Shown piece after piece: positions 26,303-35,824 of a stretch of DNA of 64,000 nucleotides. Source of the DNA: ELB16-189 sp018266435 (lineage in GTDB: Bacteria; Bacteroidota; Bacteroidia; Cytophagales; Cyclobacteriaceae); contig CP126125.1 of NCBI GenBank assembly GCA_030123525.1, positions 2,914,001 through 2,978,000 on the forward strand, given 5' to 3'. Each line of letters opens with the position of its first letter. The stretch's first letter is position 1. The notes under the pieces are model-generated. The model did not search any database. It was not told where the DNA came from and saw only the letters and a program-made list of their open reading frames with translations. The translations under genes were made by a program, and so were the position numbers.

Positions 26303-27259
26303 ATGAAAGTAACCGATCACATCAGCAACGCTAACGGAAAGACATTATTCAGTATTGAAATCCTTCCTCCCCTGAAAGGAGAAAATATCCAATCGCTGTT
26401 TGATAATATTGATCCGTTGATGGAGTTCAAACCACCTTTTATTGATGTGACCTACCATCGCGAAGAATATGTTTACAAGAAAAAAGAAAACGGTTTACTC
26501 GAGAAACGCTCTACCCGCAAGCGCCCCGGCACTGTAGGCATTTGTGCGGCCATACAAAACCGCTATAAAGTAGACACGGTACCGCATATCATTTGTGGAG
26601 GATTTAATCGTGAAGAAACTGAAAATGCATTAATTGATTTACACTTTTTAGGAATTGACAACGTACTGGCTTTGCAAGGAGATGCCATCAAAACGGAGAC
26701 CCGTTTTATACCTGAACCAGACGGACATAAATTTGCCTCTGAATTGGTAGAACAAATTGGAAAGATGAACCAGGGCAAGTTCATTGATGAGGACTTAGAG
26801 AGTGCCGCACCCACCCATTTTTGCATTGGCGTAGCCGGCTACCCCGAAAAACATTTTTTTGCACCTAACCTTAAAACCGATTTAAAATACCTTAAACAGA
26901 AAGTTGATCTGGGTGCCGAATACATTGTTACCCAAATGTTCTTCAATAACAAAAAATATGTTGAGTTTGTAGATAAATGCCGGGAGGCAGGAATCACGGT
27001 GCCGATCATTCCGGGTATTAAACCAATTACCACTAAGTCGCAATCCAATATCCTTCCCAATATTTTTCATATAGACCTGCCCGAAGAACTGGCCGATGAA
27101 GTAGAAAAATGCAAAGACAATACAGCCGTGCGGCAGGTAGGCGTGGAGTGGGCAGTGAAACAAGCCAAAGAACTGATACAGTTTGATGTGCCTACCTTGC
27201 ATTTTTATTCCATGGGCAAATCTGACCCGATTTATAAAATAGCCAAACAACTATTTTAG
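26303..27259 (+). CDS. metF: 5,10-methylenetetrahydrofolate reductase
   Basis: FAD enzyme that makes 5-methyltetrahydrofolate, the methyl donor used by MetH. The 318 residues show the N-terminal FSIEILPPLKGENI with its catalytic glutamate, FIDVTYHREEY, VLALQGDAI, CIGVAGYPEKHF, and AEYIVTQMFFNNKKYV. Length is typical. Located 75 bp after the second metH part in the same direction and probably under the same riboswitch-controlled transcript, completing a methionine methyl-group unit. Confidence 0.97.
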   Translation: MKVTDHISNANGKTLFSIEILPPLKGENIQSLFDNIDPLMEFKPPFIDVTYHREEYVYKKKENGLLEKRSTRKRPGTVGICAAIQNRYKVDTVPHIICGGFNREETENALIDLHFLGIDNVLALQGDAIKTETRFIPEPDGHKFASELVEQIGKMNQGKFIDEDLESAAPTHFCIGVAGYPEKHFFAPNLKTDLKYLKQKVDLGAEYIVTQMFFNNKKYVEFVDKCREAGITVPIIPGIKPITTKSQSNILPNIFHIDLPEELADEVEKCKDNTAVRQVGVEWAVKQAKELIQFDVPTLHFYSMGKSDPIYKIAKQLF

Positions 27260-27285
27260 TTAGGTTTTTTAGATATTTCCATCGA

Positions 27286-27312
27286 TTGAGGTGCAAAAAA
27301 TGCTTACCTTTA
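27286..27312 (+). promoter_or_regulatory. Possible promoter of the fasciclin gene
   Basis: TTG (27286-27288), 16 bp, TACCTTTA (27305-27312), one mismatch to TAnnTTTG; the start codon is 34 bp beyond. Confidence 0.35.
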
Positions 27313-27346
27313 TCAATCGTTTAAAATCAATAACTAAAACACAATT

Positions 27347-28501
27347 ATGAAAAGATTTAAATCTATTTTAAGCGGTGGCCTGGTGGCCATTACCGTTTTC
27401 TCCCTGTGGGTGATGAGCGGGTGTAGCTCTAGTTCATCTTCAACTCCTGCACCTACGCTAAACCTGCTTCAGCTAATGTCTTCATCGGCTTATAAGCAAT
27501 CGACCACGGTTACAGCCGATAAAGCACTTGATTCATTGGTTAAATACATCAACATATATCCCGACTTGGTAACCAAACTTTCGGGCTCTACAGCCTACAC
27601 CATATTTGCCCCATCTAATACGGCTTTTATTTCCTTGTTGGCAACTCCGGGTTTCCCATCTAATATTAAACTGATCAACCCGGCAATTATTGAGGGCGTT
27701 TTAATGTATCACATCGTGGCCGGACAAAAGTTACAGTCGTCATTTACACCTGCGGCTTCATTGGCTACGCTCTATACAGATCCGGCTACCAGCACCGTTC
27801 AAAATATTGTGATCAATTCTGACGGTACACTTAAGACCGGCTCAACCAATCAGTCCATTCAGATTGTTGTAGCCAACCAGTTAGCCACCAATGGAGTATT
27901 TCATATTACCGGCTCGGTATTGATTCCGCCTTCAGTAGGCTCTACTCTTACACCTATTTTAGGTACTATTGCGGGCACAGTCCTATTAGGAGCCAGCTTT
28001 ACGGATTTGGCACAAATTATTGCCGTGGCCGATGCAGGGTTTACTCAAAACCCGGGCACAGGACAATTTAAAATATCCACCTGGTTGGCTATGCCGGTAT
28101 CCGGGGCAACCGTGACAGCCAATACGAACGGTTTAACGTTCTTTGCTATACCTAATGCAGTATTCGCGGCAGCTGCCGCGCAACAAGGTATTACCGAGGC
28201 TCAACTTGTAGGTGCTCTTTCTTCAAGTTCGAGTGCTGCAAGAAGTCTTTTGTTGAATCACTTGGTAGTGACCGGAAAATATACTGTTCATGCCGGTACA
28301 GGCTCTACTCAGTACACCAATTCACAATCCATCACCACAATGGGGGCTGGTATAACGGTTACGGTTACTACCCCAGGTACATCTACTGGCCCTTACGGTA
28401 TTGTATTAACCAATGCAAATTCAAAACAAGCATACATTGCCCAAGAAGTATTGTCGCCCAACAACGGTGTTCTTGAAGTCATTGCCGGTATTTTGCAATA
28501 A
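27347..28501 (+). CDS. Fasciclin (FAS1) domain lipoprotein
   Basis: An exported lipoprotein of 384 residues: signal sequence MKRFKSILSGGLVAITVFSL, lipobox VMSGC, then a Ser-rich linker. Two FAS1 domains follow, about residues 40-200 and 215-383. Each has the family pattern YTIFAPSNTAF (second: LTFFAIPNAVFAA) near its start and a YHIVAG or NHLVVTGKY motif later. FAS1 domains mediate adhesion or polysaccharide binding; the ligand here is unknown. Own promoter and strong terminator at 28522-28555 suggest a single-gene unit. Confidence 0.9.
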   Translation: MKRFKSILSGGLVAITVFSLWVMSGCSSSSSSTPAPTLNLLQLMSSSAYKQSTTVTADKALDSLVKYINIYPDLVTKLSGSTAYTIFAPSNTAFISLLATPGFPSNIKLINPAIIEGVLMYHIVAGQKLQSSFTPAASLATLYTDPATSTVQNIVINSDGTLKTGSTNQSIQIVVANQLATNGVFHITGSVLIPPSVGSTLTPILGTIAGTVLLGASFTDLAQIIAVADAGFTQNPGTGQFKISTWLAMPVSGATVTANTNGLTFFAIPNAVFAAAAAQQGITEAQLVGALSSSSSAARSLLLNHLVVTGKYTVHAGTGSTQYTNSQSITTMGAGITVTVTTPGTSTGPYGIVLTNANSKQAYIAQEVLSPNNGVLEVIAGILQ

Positions 28502-28521
28502 GTATTAAACTTAAATTTCTT

Positions 28522-28555
28522 AAAAAACCACCCCAACAAGTCGGGGTGGTTTTTT
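28522..28555. terminator. Bidirectional terminator between convergent genes
   Basis: AAAAAACCACCCC (28522-28534) pairs perfectly with GGGGTGGTTTTTT (28543-28555), loop of eight. It serves the fasciclin gene on the plus strand and the hydrolase gene on the minus strand, whose stop codon overlaps its right edge. Confidence 0.9.
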
Positions 28556-29748
28556 TATTTTAGTGACAGCAGGGTGGGAATAAATTTTTCAATATAAGGC
28601 ACTACTCCGGTAGCATGTGTGGCTCCCGGCAAGGTAGTAAAGGTCAACACAGAAGTAGAAGCTCCGTTGGCGATCAGTTTGTTATAGGTGTTCACTGAAT
28701 TTTGATAGGGTACAGTGATATCGGCATCGCCATGGTACATGTACATTTTTACTTTAGGGTACCAGTCCAGCAATGAATTTTCATTGAATGCTGTGGTGAT
28801 GTATTGGTAGTTAACGCTGGTATTGATGTTGGCCAGAATATCGGGGGTAATCAGCTTAGGAATAGTATCATTGAGTGCAGCATTAATCTGATCTCCGCTT
28901 TGGGTACCGTCAAACAACCCAGGAATAACCGAGGCATACTTAGATTGAAACACATCGGTAAGCGGCTGTGTCCAGTTGTAGTAGGTGCGGTAGGCCATTG
29001 CCACGTACGCCAAAAAGAAAGGTTCGTCATACGTAGCCAGTCCCCAAAAATAAGATTGCATCCCTTTCACATCATACCCGCCAGACGAGGGAAATGAAGC
29101 AACTAAATTGAAGTTAGGCAGCCCGTTGGTCTCAATGGCTTTGTGGGTGGCCATGGTTACATATCCGCCCTGCGAATAGCCGGCAATAAATAATTTTCCG
29201 TTAAACGATTTGCCTTTTTGTATTGCCAGTTCGCGTGCGGCTTTCATGGCATCCATTACCGGCACAGCCGTGGCGTCTTCCACATAATACGGATGAAGAA
29301 TGGAAGCAGAACTGCCAAAACCTAAAAAATCAGGGATGACTGCTATAAATCCGGGTGATGCCAGTGCCGAATAGAATATCCATTCTGTGCTGTTTAAAGG
29401 CTGAACGGATGGTGCTTCGCTGTGGGCCGCGATGGTGCCATGGTTGAAGCAAACCATACCCACCGGGGTGCTGGTTTGAGGGAGTATCACAACTGCCGAA
29501 GCCGTGACGGTATTACCCTGATAAGTTGTTTGGTAGGTAATGGTATAAAGATCGGTGCCGTATTGCAGTGCTCCAGAAGGTAAGATTATACCCGAAGACC
29601 CAATAAAGGTTTGAAGGTCACCCGCAGCACGACTCACTTGCTCGGACGAACTTTGTAAGGTGACCGGAACAAACGGAGAATCTTTTTTTGCGCAGGAAAC
29701 AATCAGTAGGGCAAACAAAAAAATCAGTGCGTAGTTTTTTAGTTTCAT
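28555..29748 (-). CDS. Alpha/beta-hydrolase lipoprotein (lipase/esterase-like)
   Basis: A 397-residue lipoprotein: signal MKLKNYALIFLFALLIVSC with Cys as the lipid site. The hydrolase domain has the nucleophile elbow GYSQGG (serine in GxSxG), an oxyanion-side motif FNHGTIA, acid residue candidate YHGDADITVPY and catalytic-His candidate PGATHATG, arranged as in secreted lipases and prolyl-oligopeptidase-like esterases. Substrate unknown. Alone between a bidirectional terminator and the receptor gene. Confidence 0.85.
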   Translation of the reverse strand: MKLKNYALIFLFALLIVSCAKKDSPFVPVTLQSSSEQVSRAAGDLQTFIGSSGIILPSGALQYGTDLYTITYQTTYQGNTVTASAVVILPQTSTPVGMVCFNHGTIAAHSEAPSVQPLNSTEWIFYSALASPGFIAVIPDFLGFGSSASILHPYYVEDATAVPVMDAMKAARELAIQKGKSFNGKLFIAGYSQGGYVTMATHKAIETNGLPNFNLVASFPSSGGYDVKGMQSYFWGLATYDEPFFLAYVAMAYRTYYNWTQPLTDVFQSKYASVIPGLFDGTQSGDQINAALNDTIPKLITPDILANINTSVNYQYITTAFNENSLLDWYPKVKMYMYHGDADITVPYQNSVNTYNKLIANGASTSVLTFTTLPGATHATGVVPYIEKFIPTLLSLK

Positions 29749-29775
29749 CGGTTATTATTTTTTTAGAAGATACCT

Positions 29776-29783
29776 CAAAAATA
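29776..29783 (-). promoter_or_regulatory. -7 box for the hydrolase gene
   Basis: CAAAAATA here reads TATTTTTG on the minus strand, a full TAnnTTTG match 28 bp before the start codon. No good TTG box lies at the right distance. Confidence 0.3.
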
Positions 29784-29900
29784 CTAAAATCGGTATTGTG
29801 AGCGAACTTAACGGCTATACCCACGGCCCTACTTCCCTCACCTCGTCAAGCCGGGTTAGGTTAACGAAAACCGCCTCGAAAAATATTTTACATTTTTTGA

Positions 29901-29934
29901 AATAAAAAATGGCACACCTTTTACTGTGTGCCAT
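29901..29934 (-). terminator. Terminator after the TonB-dependent receptor
   Basis: ATGGCACAC (29909-29917) and GTGTGCCAT (29926-29934) form a perfect 9-bp stem with an 8-base loop; read on the minus strand it is followed by TTTTTATTT. Confidence 0.85.
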
Positions 29935-29954
29935 CGCCCATGCGTTATTGATTG

Positions 29955-32942
29955 TTACTTAAACAATTCATCAAAAGTAACCATCACATAATAAATTCCC
30001 TGAATGTTGGGGCCACCCAGGTTGGAAATATATTTGATATTAAAAATGTTGGAGCCTCCAAACTTCACTACCGATTTCATTTTAGGTACACGGTAAGAAA
30101 TCTGCAAATCGGTGGTGCCGAAGGCCGGCACAAAACCATTGCGCGGAGAGGTAAATGACGATTGCCACAAAAACGATGTTTGCCAGCGGTAGGTAACATT
30201 AAACCCGATGCGGTCTGTAACCTTACGATTGGCAAATGATAAATTGAACTTGTGCTCCGGGGTGTTGTATTCTGACTGGAATTTATTAGGGTCTGGCTGG
30301 TTGATCAATACGTTCCAGTTATAATTGCCCGAAAGGGTATAGCCTTTTCTGAGGCTGTACGATAACCCGGCCACTGCGCCTTGCCCTTGAAACTGCCCAT
30401 CATAATTGGTGTAGATAGATCCTGAATTACCGGAGATGGCTCCGCTACTATTGTCTTTTATCAGTGCGGTGCCATTTAATAGCGTGGCGTAGTTGGGCAT
30501 GCCATGACCGTCATCGCTGGCAATGCGAAAGTTTACGATTGTTTGAAAGTCATTGTAGATGTTGTAGTAGTAGCTGGCATCGATGGTCAGGCGGTTGTCA
30601 ATGATACTTTTGTAACCCACTTCAAAATTTTGTACCCGCTCGGGTTTTACAGGCGTCCATTTGAAAGGACGGAGCAATGCAATGTTGTTGGGGTCGCCAA
30701 TGGCGGATGCGTTAGCGCCACCATTGAACACAGCCGTGGAATAGTTTTGCACCGAGTTGCCCTCAAAAATTAAATTAGGGTTTGCAAAAATATTATACTT
30801 GTCAGCAGAGCGCTGAAGGCCGCCCAGCAGGCGGGTGGAGATGATATTCAAATCAATGTATTGGCCCTGAGTAGTAGGAAAACGGAATCCGGTTTGATAC
30901 GAAAACCGGATGTTGGAGTTTTCGCCCAACTTAAACAAAGCTGAAATACGGGGGTTAAACCGCCCGGTAAAATTCAGGTTTCGGTCGTAACGGCCCGAGG
31001 CCGAGATTTTTACCTTCCGGTCGTTGAGCCATTTAGTAGCCTGCACATAGCCGCCAAATTCATAAATGGGAATGGAGCCGCTGGCGTCATCAAAGATGGT
31101 TCCGTTAGAGCGCAACATGTATTGGCGGTAACTTGCCCCTGTGATTACTTCGGCCCACTTAATTTGGTTTTTAAAATCATATTGCACTTCGCCATGGTAT
31201 AAGCGCGTGGCATCTTTAAAGCGCGGACCATTAGGAATAGTGCCATTCATTGCCTGCGATTTAAGTTGCTGAAAGGCGGCCGAGTTAGGGTCTAAAATAA
31301 ACCGGCTGTCCACCACACCGCGTGCATACTGCATACCGGCTTCTTCAATTTGCAACCTGTTTTTGCCGGTGAGGCCCTGCAGTTGGGCATCAGTAAGAGA
31401 ATTGATTTGCCCGGGCTGCAGGCCGCTGTTGTACAAGTATCGCAAGTATTCTGTGCCAAAAGTGGCTAAGTAACCGGACACATCGCCAAATACAGGGTTG
31501 GCATTTTGCACAGCTAAATCGTTAATGCGTTTAGCTAAAAACTCGGTGATGTACGAGTCGCCCGAGTTTTCCATGGTGGTGTAAGCTCGTACAAAAAAAT
31601 TATCGCCCCGTAACTGCAACCTAAATTGCTGAATGCCAAAGTTCTTCAGCGAGTAGCGCTGTGCCCCGGTATAAATGCTGGTACCAAAACCGCCATTGTA
31701 AAGGGCGCTTAGCTCCAGTTTGTCATTGATGCGGTAATACAGGCCGGTGTTGGCTTTAAGATTTTTGGCATGGTAGTCAATCAAGTATTTTTCAGAGTAG
31801 GGAGTAACTGATGTAACAATGCTGGGCAAATCTCCGGCCTGGGCATAGGTAAGGGCAGATAAACGGGAGGGTGATGTACTAAAAATATTTTGTTGATAGT
31901 GAGTATTATTATCGGCAAATATTTGCCAACTGGAACTCAACGGAAAAATAGCCAGGTTAATAGAGGCTTCATCGCCCATGTAGTGCAGCAGATCAGAGCC
32001 GGGGTTGAAATTAAATCCGGCCGGGGTGCGGTTAATGTTTCGGTCATACGTGCTGGTGCCGTGCCAGTCGTTTGCTTGCATGTAGGCTACATTTACTTTA
32101 AAAGCAAATTTGTTGTTAAACGATTTGGCATAGCGTATGGCTCCATCGTACATAGGCGAAACAGGTGCATCAGAGTTGCTGCCTACATGGTTTACACCTT
32201 GTTTAAAATATGCGCTCAGTCCTTGGTATTCAAATGCGTTTTTGCTGTTGACTAACAGCATTCCGTTAAAGGCGTTGGGGCCATACAGGGCTGATGATGC
32301 TCCCGGAATAAGTTCTACGCTTTCCACATCCAGTTCTGAAGGTCCATTCAAATTTCCGATGGGGAAGTTCAAGGCCGGTGCTTGTGTGTCCATCCCGTCA
32401 GTGAGTTGAACAAAGCGTGTGTTTCCGGTAGAGCCAAAACCACGTGTGTTGATGATTTGAAAATTAATGCTGCTGGTTGTTACATCCACGCCTTTCAGGT
32501 TAGCAATGCCTTTGTAGTAATTATCGGCCGAGGTATTTTGCACAGCCAATATGCCCATCTTTTCAATGGAGACCGATGACTCCATAATTTTTTCTTCAAC
32601 CCGCGAAGCAGACACCACTACTTCCTGACCTAAAACTGATTCTTCTTTCATTGTTAAATCGAGTTTGGCGTCTGTATCTTTAACGTCCACTTCCTCGGTA
32701 TGAAATCCGATGAATGAAAATACCAGCGTAAACGGAGGTGACTGATTGACCTTCAGGTTGTATTGGCCGTTGATATCCGTTACCGTGCCAATCACTTTTC
32801 CTTTTACAATAATATTTACCCCTGCCAGAGTCTGGTTGGTTGCTCCGTCTTTTATGGTACCTGAAACGGTAGTTTGTGCAAAAACAATAGAGTAACCGAA
32901 AAAGAAAAAAAGAAGGATGAGTTTGCTGTAAAGGTAATTCAT
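29955..32942 (-). CDS. TonB-dependent outer-membrane receptor
   Basis: A 995-residue outer-membrane importer energised by TonB. A signal peptide (about 1-22, ending VFAQ) is followed by a CarboxypepD_reg-like beta domain (VSGTIKDGATNQTLAGVNII, DINGQYNLKV), a plug domain from about 115 (VVVSASRVEEKIMESSVSIE, VELIPGASSALYGPNAFNGM) and a long beta-barrel. It ends in an aromatic-containing strand (YVMVTFDELF). No SusD partner lies next to it, so it is not a SusCD pair. The imported substrate cannot be inferred from neighbours. Confidence 0.93.
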   Translation of the reverse strand: MNYLYSKLILLFFFFGYSIVFAQTTVSGTIKDGATNQTLAGVNIIVKGKVIGTVTDINGQYNLKVNQSPPFTLVFSFIGFHTEEVDVKDTDAKLDLTMKEESVLGQEVVVSASRVEEKIMESSVSIEKMGILAVQNTSADNYYKGIANLKGVDVTTSSINFQIINTRGFGSTGNTRFVQLTDGMDTQAPALNFPIGNLNGPSELDVESVELIPGASSALYGPNAFNGMLLVNSKNAFEYQGLSAYFKQGVNHVGSNSDAPVSPMYDGAIRYAKSFNNKFAFKVNVAYMQANDWHGTSTYDRNINRTPAGFNFNPGSDLLHYMGDEASINLAIFPLSSSWQIFADNNTHYQQNIFSTSPSRLSALTYAQAGDLPSIVTSVTPYSEKYLIDYHAKNLKANTGLYYRINDKLELSALYNGGFGTSIYTGAQRYSLKNFGIQQFRLQLRGDNFFVRAYTTMENSGDSYITEFLAKRINDLAVQNANPVFGDVSGYLATFGTEYLRYLYNSGLQPGQINSLTDAQLQGLTGKNRLQIEEAGMQYARGVVDSRFILDPNSAAFQQLKSQAMNGTIPNGPRFKDATRLYHGEVQYDFKNQIKWAEVITGASYRQYMLRSNGTIFDDASGSIPIYEFGGYVQATKWLNDRKVKISASGRYDRNLNFTGRFNPRISALFKLGENSNIRFSYQTGFRFPTTQGQYIDLNIISTRLLGGLQRSADKYNIFANPNLIFEGNSVQNYSTAVFNGGANASAIGDPNNIALLRPFKWTPVKPERVQNFEVGYKSIIDNRLTIDASYYYNIYNDFQTIVNFRIASDDGHGMPNYATLLNGTALIKDNSSGAISGNSGSIYTNYDGQFQGQGAVAGLSYSLRKGYTLSGNYNWNVLINQPDPNKFQSEYNTPEHKFNLSFANRKVTDRIGFNVTYRWQTSFLWQSSFTSPRNGFVPAFGTTDLQISYRVPKMKSVVKFGGSNIFNIKYISNLGGPNIQGIYYVMVTFDELFK

Positions 32943-32961
32943 GCAGTTTAAGTTTAGTCCT

Positions 32962-32991
32962 TAAAACTACATTAAAAACCCTATATTCAAA
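32962..32991 (-). promoter_or_regulatory. Probable promoter of the TonB-dependent receptor
   Basis: On the minus strand TTTG (32991-32988), 18 bp, then TAGTTTTA (32969-32962), one mismatch to TAnnTTTG. The start codon is about 20 bp downstream. Confidence 0.45.
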
Positions 32992-33009
32992 TGATCTGAT
33001 TAAGGATTT

Positions 33010-33348
33010 TTATCGTCCGGCTTCGTCTTTGATGAGGGCTTGAGCCAGTTTCTCACACAGTTTATTTATTTCGCCTGACATTAGCTCATCACCCGTAGCC
33101 GTGAGTATGCTCTGCGCCAGTCCGCCCAGGCAATCAATGTAAAATCGTTTCATTTCATTCACGGGCATATCTTTCGTCCACAGGTCTATGCGCATGGTGT
33201 TTTTTTGCAGGTGGTCCCAAAGTGAAATGCTGATGGATTTGCTTTCAGAAAATCCGTCTTCAGGTTTATCGGTAGCATCCCAGAGTATTTTTTCAGGGAT
33301 ATTGTTTTGATCCAGTTCTATTTTAAAATTGATTTCAGATTTTTTCAT
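33010..33348 (-). CDS. gldC: Gliding motility protein GldC family
   Basis: A 112-residue soluble protein matching the GldC family of Bacteroidota: INFKIELDQNNIPEKILWDAT at the start, then SISLWDHLQKNTMRIDLWTKDMPVNEMKRFY and a helical end. GldC is an accessory protein associated with gliding, not a core type IX secretion component, and is found also in non-gliders, so motility cannot be concluded. Upstream lies the CoA-transferase pair, 64 bp away in the same direction. Confidence 0.82.
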   Translation of the reverse strand: MKKSEINFKIELDQNNIPEKILWDATDKPEDGFSESKSISISLWDHLQKNTMRIDLWTKDMPVNEMKRFYIDCLGGLAQSILTATGDELMSGEINKLCEKLAQALIKDEAGR

Positions 33349-33412
33349 TCAGCGGTGATTAGACGATTGGGTAACGTAATGATCTGTTAATTTGGAATGG
33401 GGCAGGAGAAGG

Positions 33413-34069
33413 TCAAATGTTCATTTCAGAAATTTCTCCTTCAATGATGAGTTTGCCCTGGGTAGCATTTTTGATTTGCTCAACCGAAACTCCGGGTGCT
33501 CTTTCTAACAACTTAAAACCGCCCTGCGGAAGGATATCCAGCACGGCCATGTCGCTCACAATTTTTTTTACACACTTCAACCCGGTAATGGGCAGGGTGC
33601 ATTTCGTCAATAGTTTAGAGGCCCCGTCTTTGCTGCAATGTTGCATGGCTACGATGATGTTTTTAGCCGAGGCGACTAAATCCATTGCTCCGCCCATGCC
33701 TTTTACCATTTTGCCGGGCACTTTCCAGTTGGCGATGTCTCCGTTTTCAGATACTTCCATGGCGCCCAGAATGGTGAGGTCAACTTTGCCGCTGCGGATC
33801 ATACCAAAACTATCGGCCGAAGAAAACAACGCGCTGCCGGGCATCATGGTTACGGTTTGCTTACCGGCATTGATCAAGTCAGCATCTACTTCGTTTTCTT
33901 TGGGAAATGGCCCGATGCCGAGCAATCCGTTTTCAGATTGAAGAACTACATTTATGTTTTTGGGAATGTAATTGGCCACCAGTGTAGGAATGCCAATGCC
34001 CAGATTGATATACATTCCGTTCTTTACTTCTTGCGCAATGCGCTTGGCTATTCCGATCTTATCCAGCAT
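33413..34069 (-). CDS. scoB: 3-oxoacid CoA-transferase subunit B
   Basis: Beta subunit of succinyl-CoA:acetoacetate-type CoA transferase, which moves CoA between acyl groups in ketone-body/acetoacetate use. In 218 residues the catalytic glutamate lies in LQSENGLLGIGPFP; NLGIGIPTLVANYIP at the start and KGMGGAMDLVASAKN are family motifs. Subunit A is upstream on the same strand after a 115-bp AT-rich spacer, unusually long for this pair. Confidence 0.95.
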   Translation of the reverse strand: MLDKIGIAKRIAQEVKNGMYINLGIGIPTLVANYIPKNINVVLQSENGLLGIGPFPKENEVDADLINAGKQTVTMMPGSALFSSADSFGMIRSGKVDLTILGAMEVSENGDIANWKVPGKMVKGMGGAMDLVASAKNIIVAMQHCSKDGASKLLTKCTLPITGLKCVKKIVSDMAVLDILPQGGFKLLERAPGVSVEQIKNATQGKLIIEGEISEMNI

Positions 34070-34073
34070 AAAT

Positions 34074-34110
34074 AAATTTGAGGATTTGTTGATTTGTGAA
34101 TTTGAAAATA
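34074..34110. repeat. GATTTGT repeat in the scoA-scoB spacer
   Basis: Imperfect 7-8-bp repeats around GATTTGTT, GATTTGTG and AATTTGAA occupy part of the spacer between the two CoA-transferase subunits. The rest of the spacer is AT-rich without a recognisable promoter. Confidence 0.45.
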
Positions 34111-34184
34111 CAAATAGAAAATTTATAAGTTAAATCAACAATTATATTTGACTTATTGTCTTTCATTTTCAAACGGTACAATTT

Positions 34185-34883
34185 TCAAATTTTGGTGAGG
34201 GTGCGCTGCTCAATTCTTTTCTCGTAGTTCTTTCCCTGGAAAATTCGGTGTACAAAAATTCCAGGAGTGTGAATTTCGTTAGGGTTCAGTTCGCCCACCG
34301 GTACCAGTTCTTCTACCTCAGCAATGGTAATGGAGCCGGCAGTGGCCATCATGGGGTTAAAGTTTCGAGCCGTGCCGCGGTAGATCAGGTTACCTGAATG
34401 GTCTCCCTTCCATGCTTTAACGATTGAAAAATCTGCACGCAGCCACTGTTCCATCAGGTATGTTTTCCCGTTGAAAACACGGGTCTCTTTTCCTTCGGCT
34501 ACTTCTGTGCCCACACCGGCAGGGGTAAAGAAAGCCGGAATGCCCGCACCGCCTGCCCGGCAGCGTTCGGCCAATGTTCCCTGGGGAATTAACTCTACTT
34601 CTAATTCACCGTGCAGGAGTTGTCGCTCAAACTCTTCGTTCTCACCTACGTACGAAGAAATCATTTTTTTTACCTGCCGGGTTTTCAACAACAGGCCGAT
34701 GCCGAAATCATCTACTCCGGCATTGTTGGAGATGCAGGTTAATCCTTTTACACCTTTTTTTAATAAAGCGGAAATTGTGTTTTCAGGAATACCGCACAAC
34801 CCAAAACCACCGATCATCAGGGTAGAGTTATCGGCAATATCCCGCACGGCCTCATCGGCATCTTTTACGCGTTTGTCAATCAT
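34185..34883 (-). CDS. scoA: 3-oxoacid CoA-transferase subunit A
   Basis: Alpha subunit, binding CoA. The 232 residues contain the glycine loop MIGGFGLCGIPENTISAL, CISNNAGVDDFGIGLLL, and GAGIPAFFTPAGVGTEVAEGK, all diagnostic. It overlaps the end of ribF by 4 bp, so it is translated from the same long transcript as ribF, truB and uppP. Confidence 0.95.
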   Translation of the reverse strand: MIDKRVKDADEAVRDIADNSTLMIGGFGLCGIPENTISALLKKGVKGLTCISNNAGVDDFGIGLLLKTRQVKKMISSYVGENEEFERQLLHGELEVELIPQGTLAERCRAGGAGIPAFFTPAGVGTEVAEGKETRVFNGKTYLMEQWLRADFSIVKAWKGDHSGNLIYRGTARNFNPMMATAGSITIAEVEELVPVGELNPNEIHTPGIFVHRIFQGKNYEKRIEQRTLTKI

Positions 34884-35824
34884 GGTATAAAGGTAGTTGA
34901 TTTCAATATTCTTTCTGATTCAATGCGGTCGAGTTTTAGTTGGTGCTTCAGTTCATCAAGCCCATTGAGTTTTTTGTCACCACGCAGCCATTGGCAGAAA
35001 TATACGGTTAGGTTTTCGCCATAAATGTCACGGCTGAAATCAAAGATATTCACTTCAATGACTCGTTTGGTGCCATTGACGGTGGGGCGCTGGCCGATGT
35101 AGAGCATGCCTTTATAAAAATAGTTTTCGTGGCTTACCATTACAGCATAAATACCTTCGGCCGGAATTAATTTATAACGCGAATCGATTTCGATGTTAGC
35201 GGTTGGAAACCCCAAAGTTCTACCCAACTGATCGCCTTTTACTACGCGCCCGGTAAGCGAATAAGGTTTGCCAAGCAGTTCAGTGGCAGTTTTTATATCA
35301 GAATTTTCCAAGGCCTGGCGAATTTTTGATGAGCTGACAGTTACCCGGTCAATGTCTTGACGCGAAATCTCTTCGACATCAAACCCGTAGGTGGGGGCAT
35401 TGATTTTCAATTGCTCAAAGCTGCCTTCACGGTTGTGGCCAAACCGATGATCATAACCGATTACTAATTTTTTCGTACCAATGGTTTGCACCAATATCCG
35501 CTGAATAAAATCCAGTGAACTGAGCTGTGAAAATTCTTTAGTAAAAGCAATGCGCAGCAAATGCTGAATTCCTTCGGCCTTCAGCAACTCAGCTTTTTCT
35601 TCAAACGTGTTGAGCAATTTGAGTGAATCTTTTTCCGGATGCAGCACCATTTGAGGATGCGGCCAAAAGGTGATCACTACGGTTTCGCCTGCATTTCGCC
35701 CAGCTATCTCTTTTAGCCGGTGCAAAATTTTTTGATGCCCTACGTGCACACCATCAAATGTACCACTGGTTACCACGGCATTAGAAAGCCGGGTGAAATC
35801 ATCTGGTGAATGATAAATTTTCAT
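34880..35824 (-). CDS. ribF: Bifunctional riboflavin kinase / FAD synthetase
   Basis: Makes FMN and FAD from riboflavin. Of 314 residues, the N-terminal nucleotidyltransferase has VTSGTFDGVHVGHQKIL and YDHRFGHNREG; the C-terminal kinase domain has GRVVKGDQLGRTLGFPTANI and EVNIFDFSRDIYGE. Both domains are complete. It overlaps truB and scoA by four bases on each side. Confidence 0.97.
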   Translation of the reverse strand: MKIYHSPDDFTRLSNAVVTSGTFDGVHVGHQKILHRLKEIAGRNAGETVVITFWPHPQMVLHPEKDSLKLLNTFEEKAELLKAEGIQHLLRIAFTKEFSQLSSLDFIQRILVQTIGTKKLVIGYDHRFGHNREGSFEQLKINAPTYGFDVEEISRQDIDRVTVSSSKIRQALENSDIKTATELLGKPYSLTGRVVKGDQLGRTLGFPTANIEIDSRYKLIPAEGIYAVMVSHENYFYKGMLYIGQRPTVNGTKRVIEVNIFDFSRDIYGENLTVYFCQWLRGDKKLNGLDELKHQLKLDRIESERILKSTTFIP

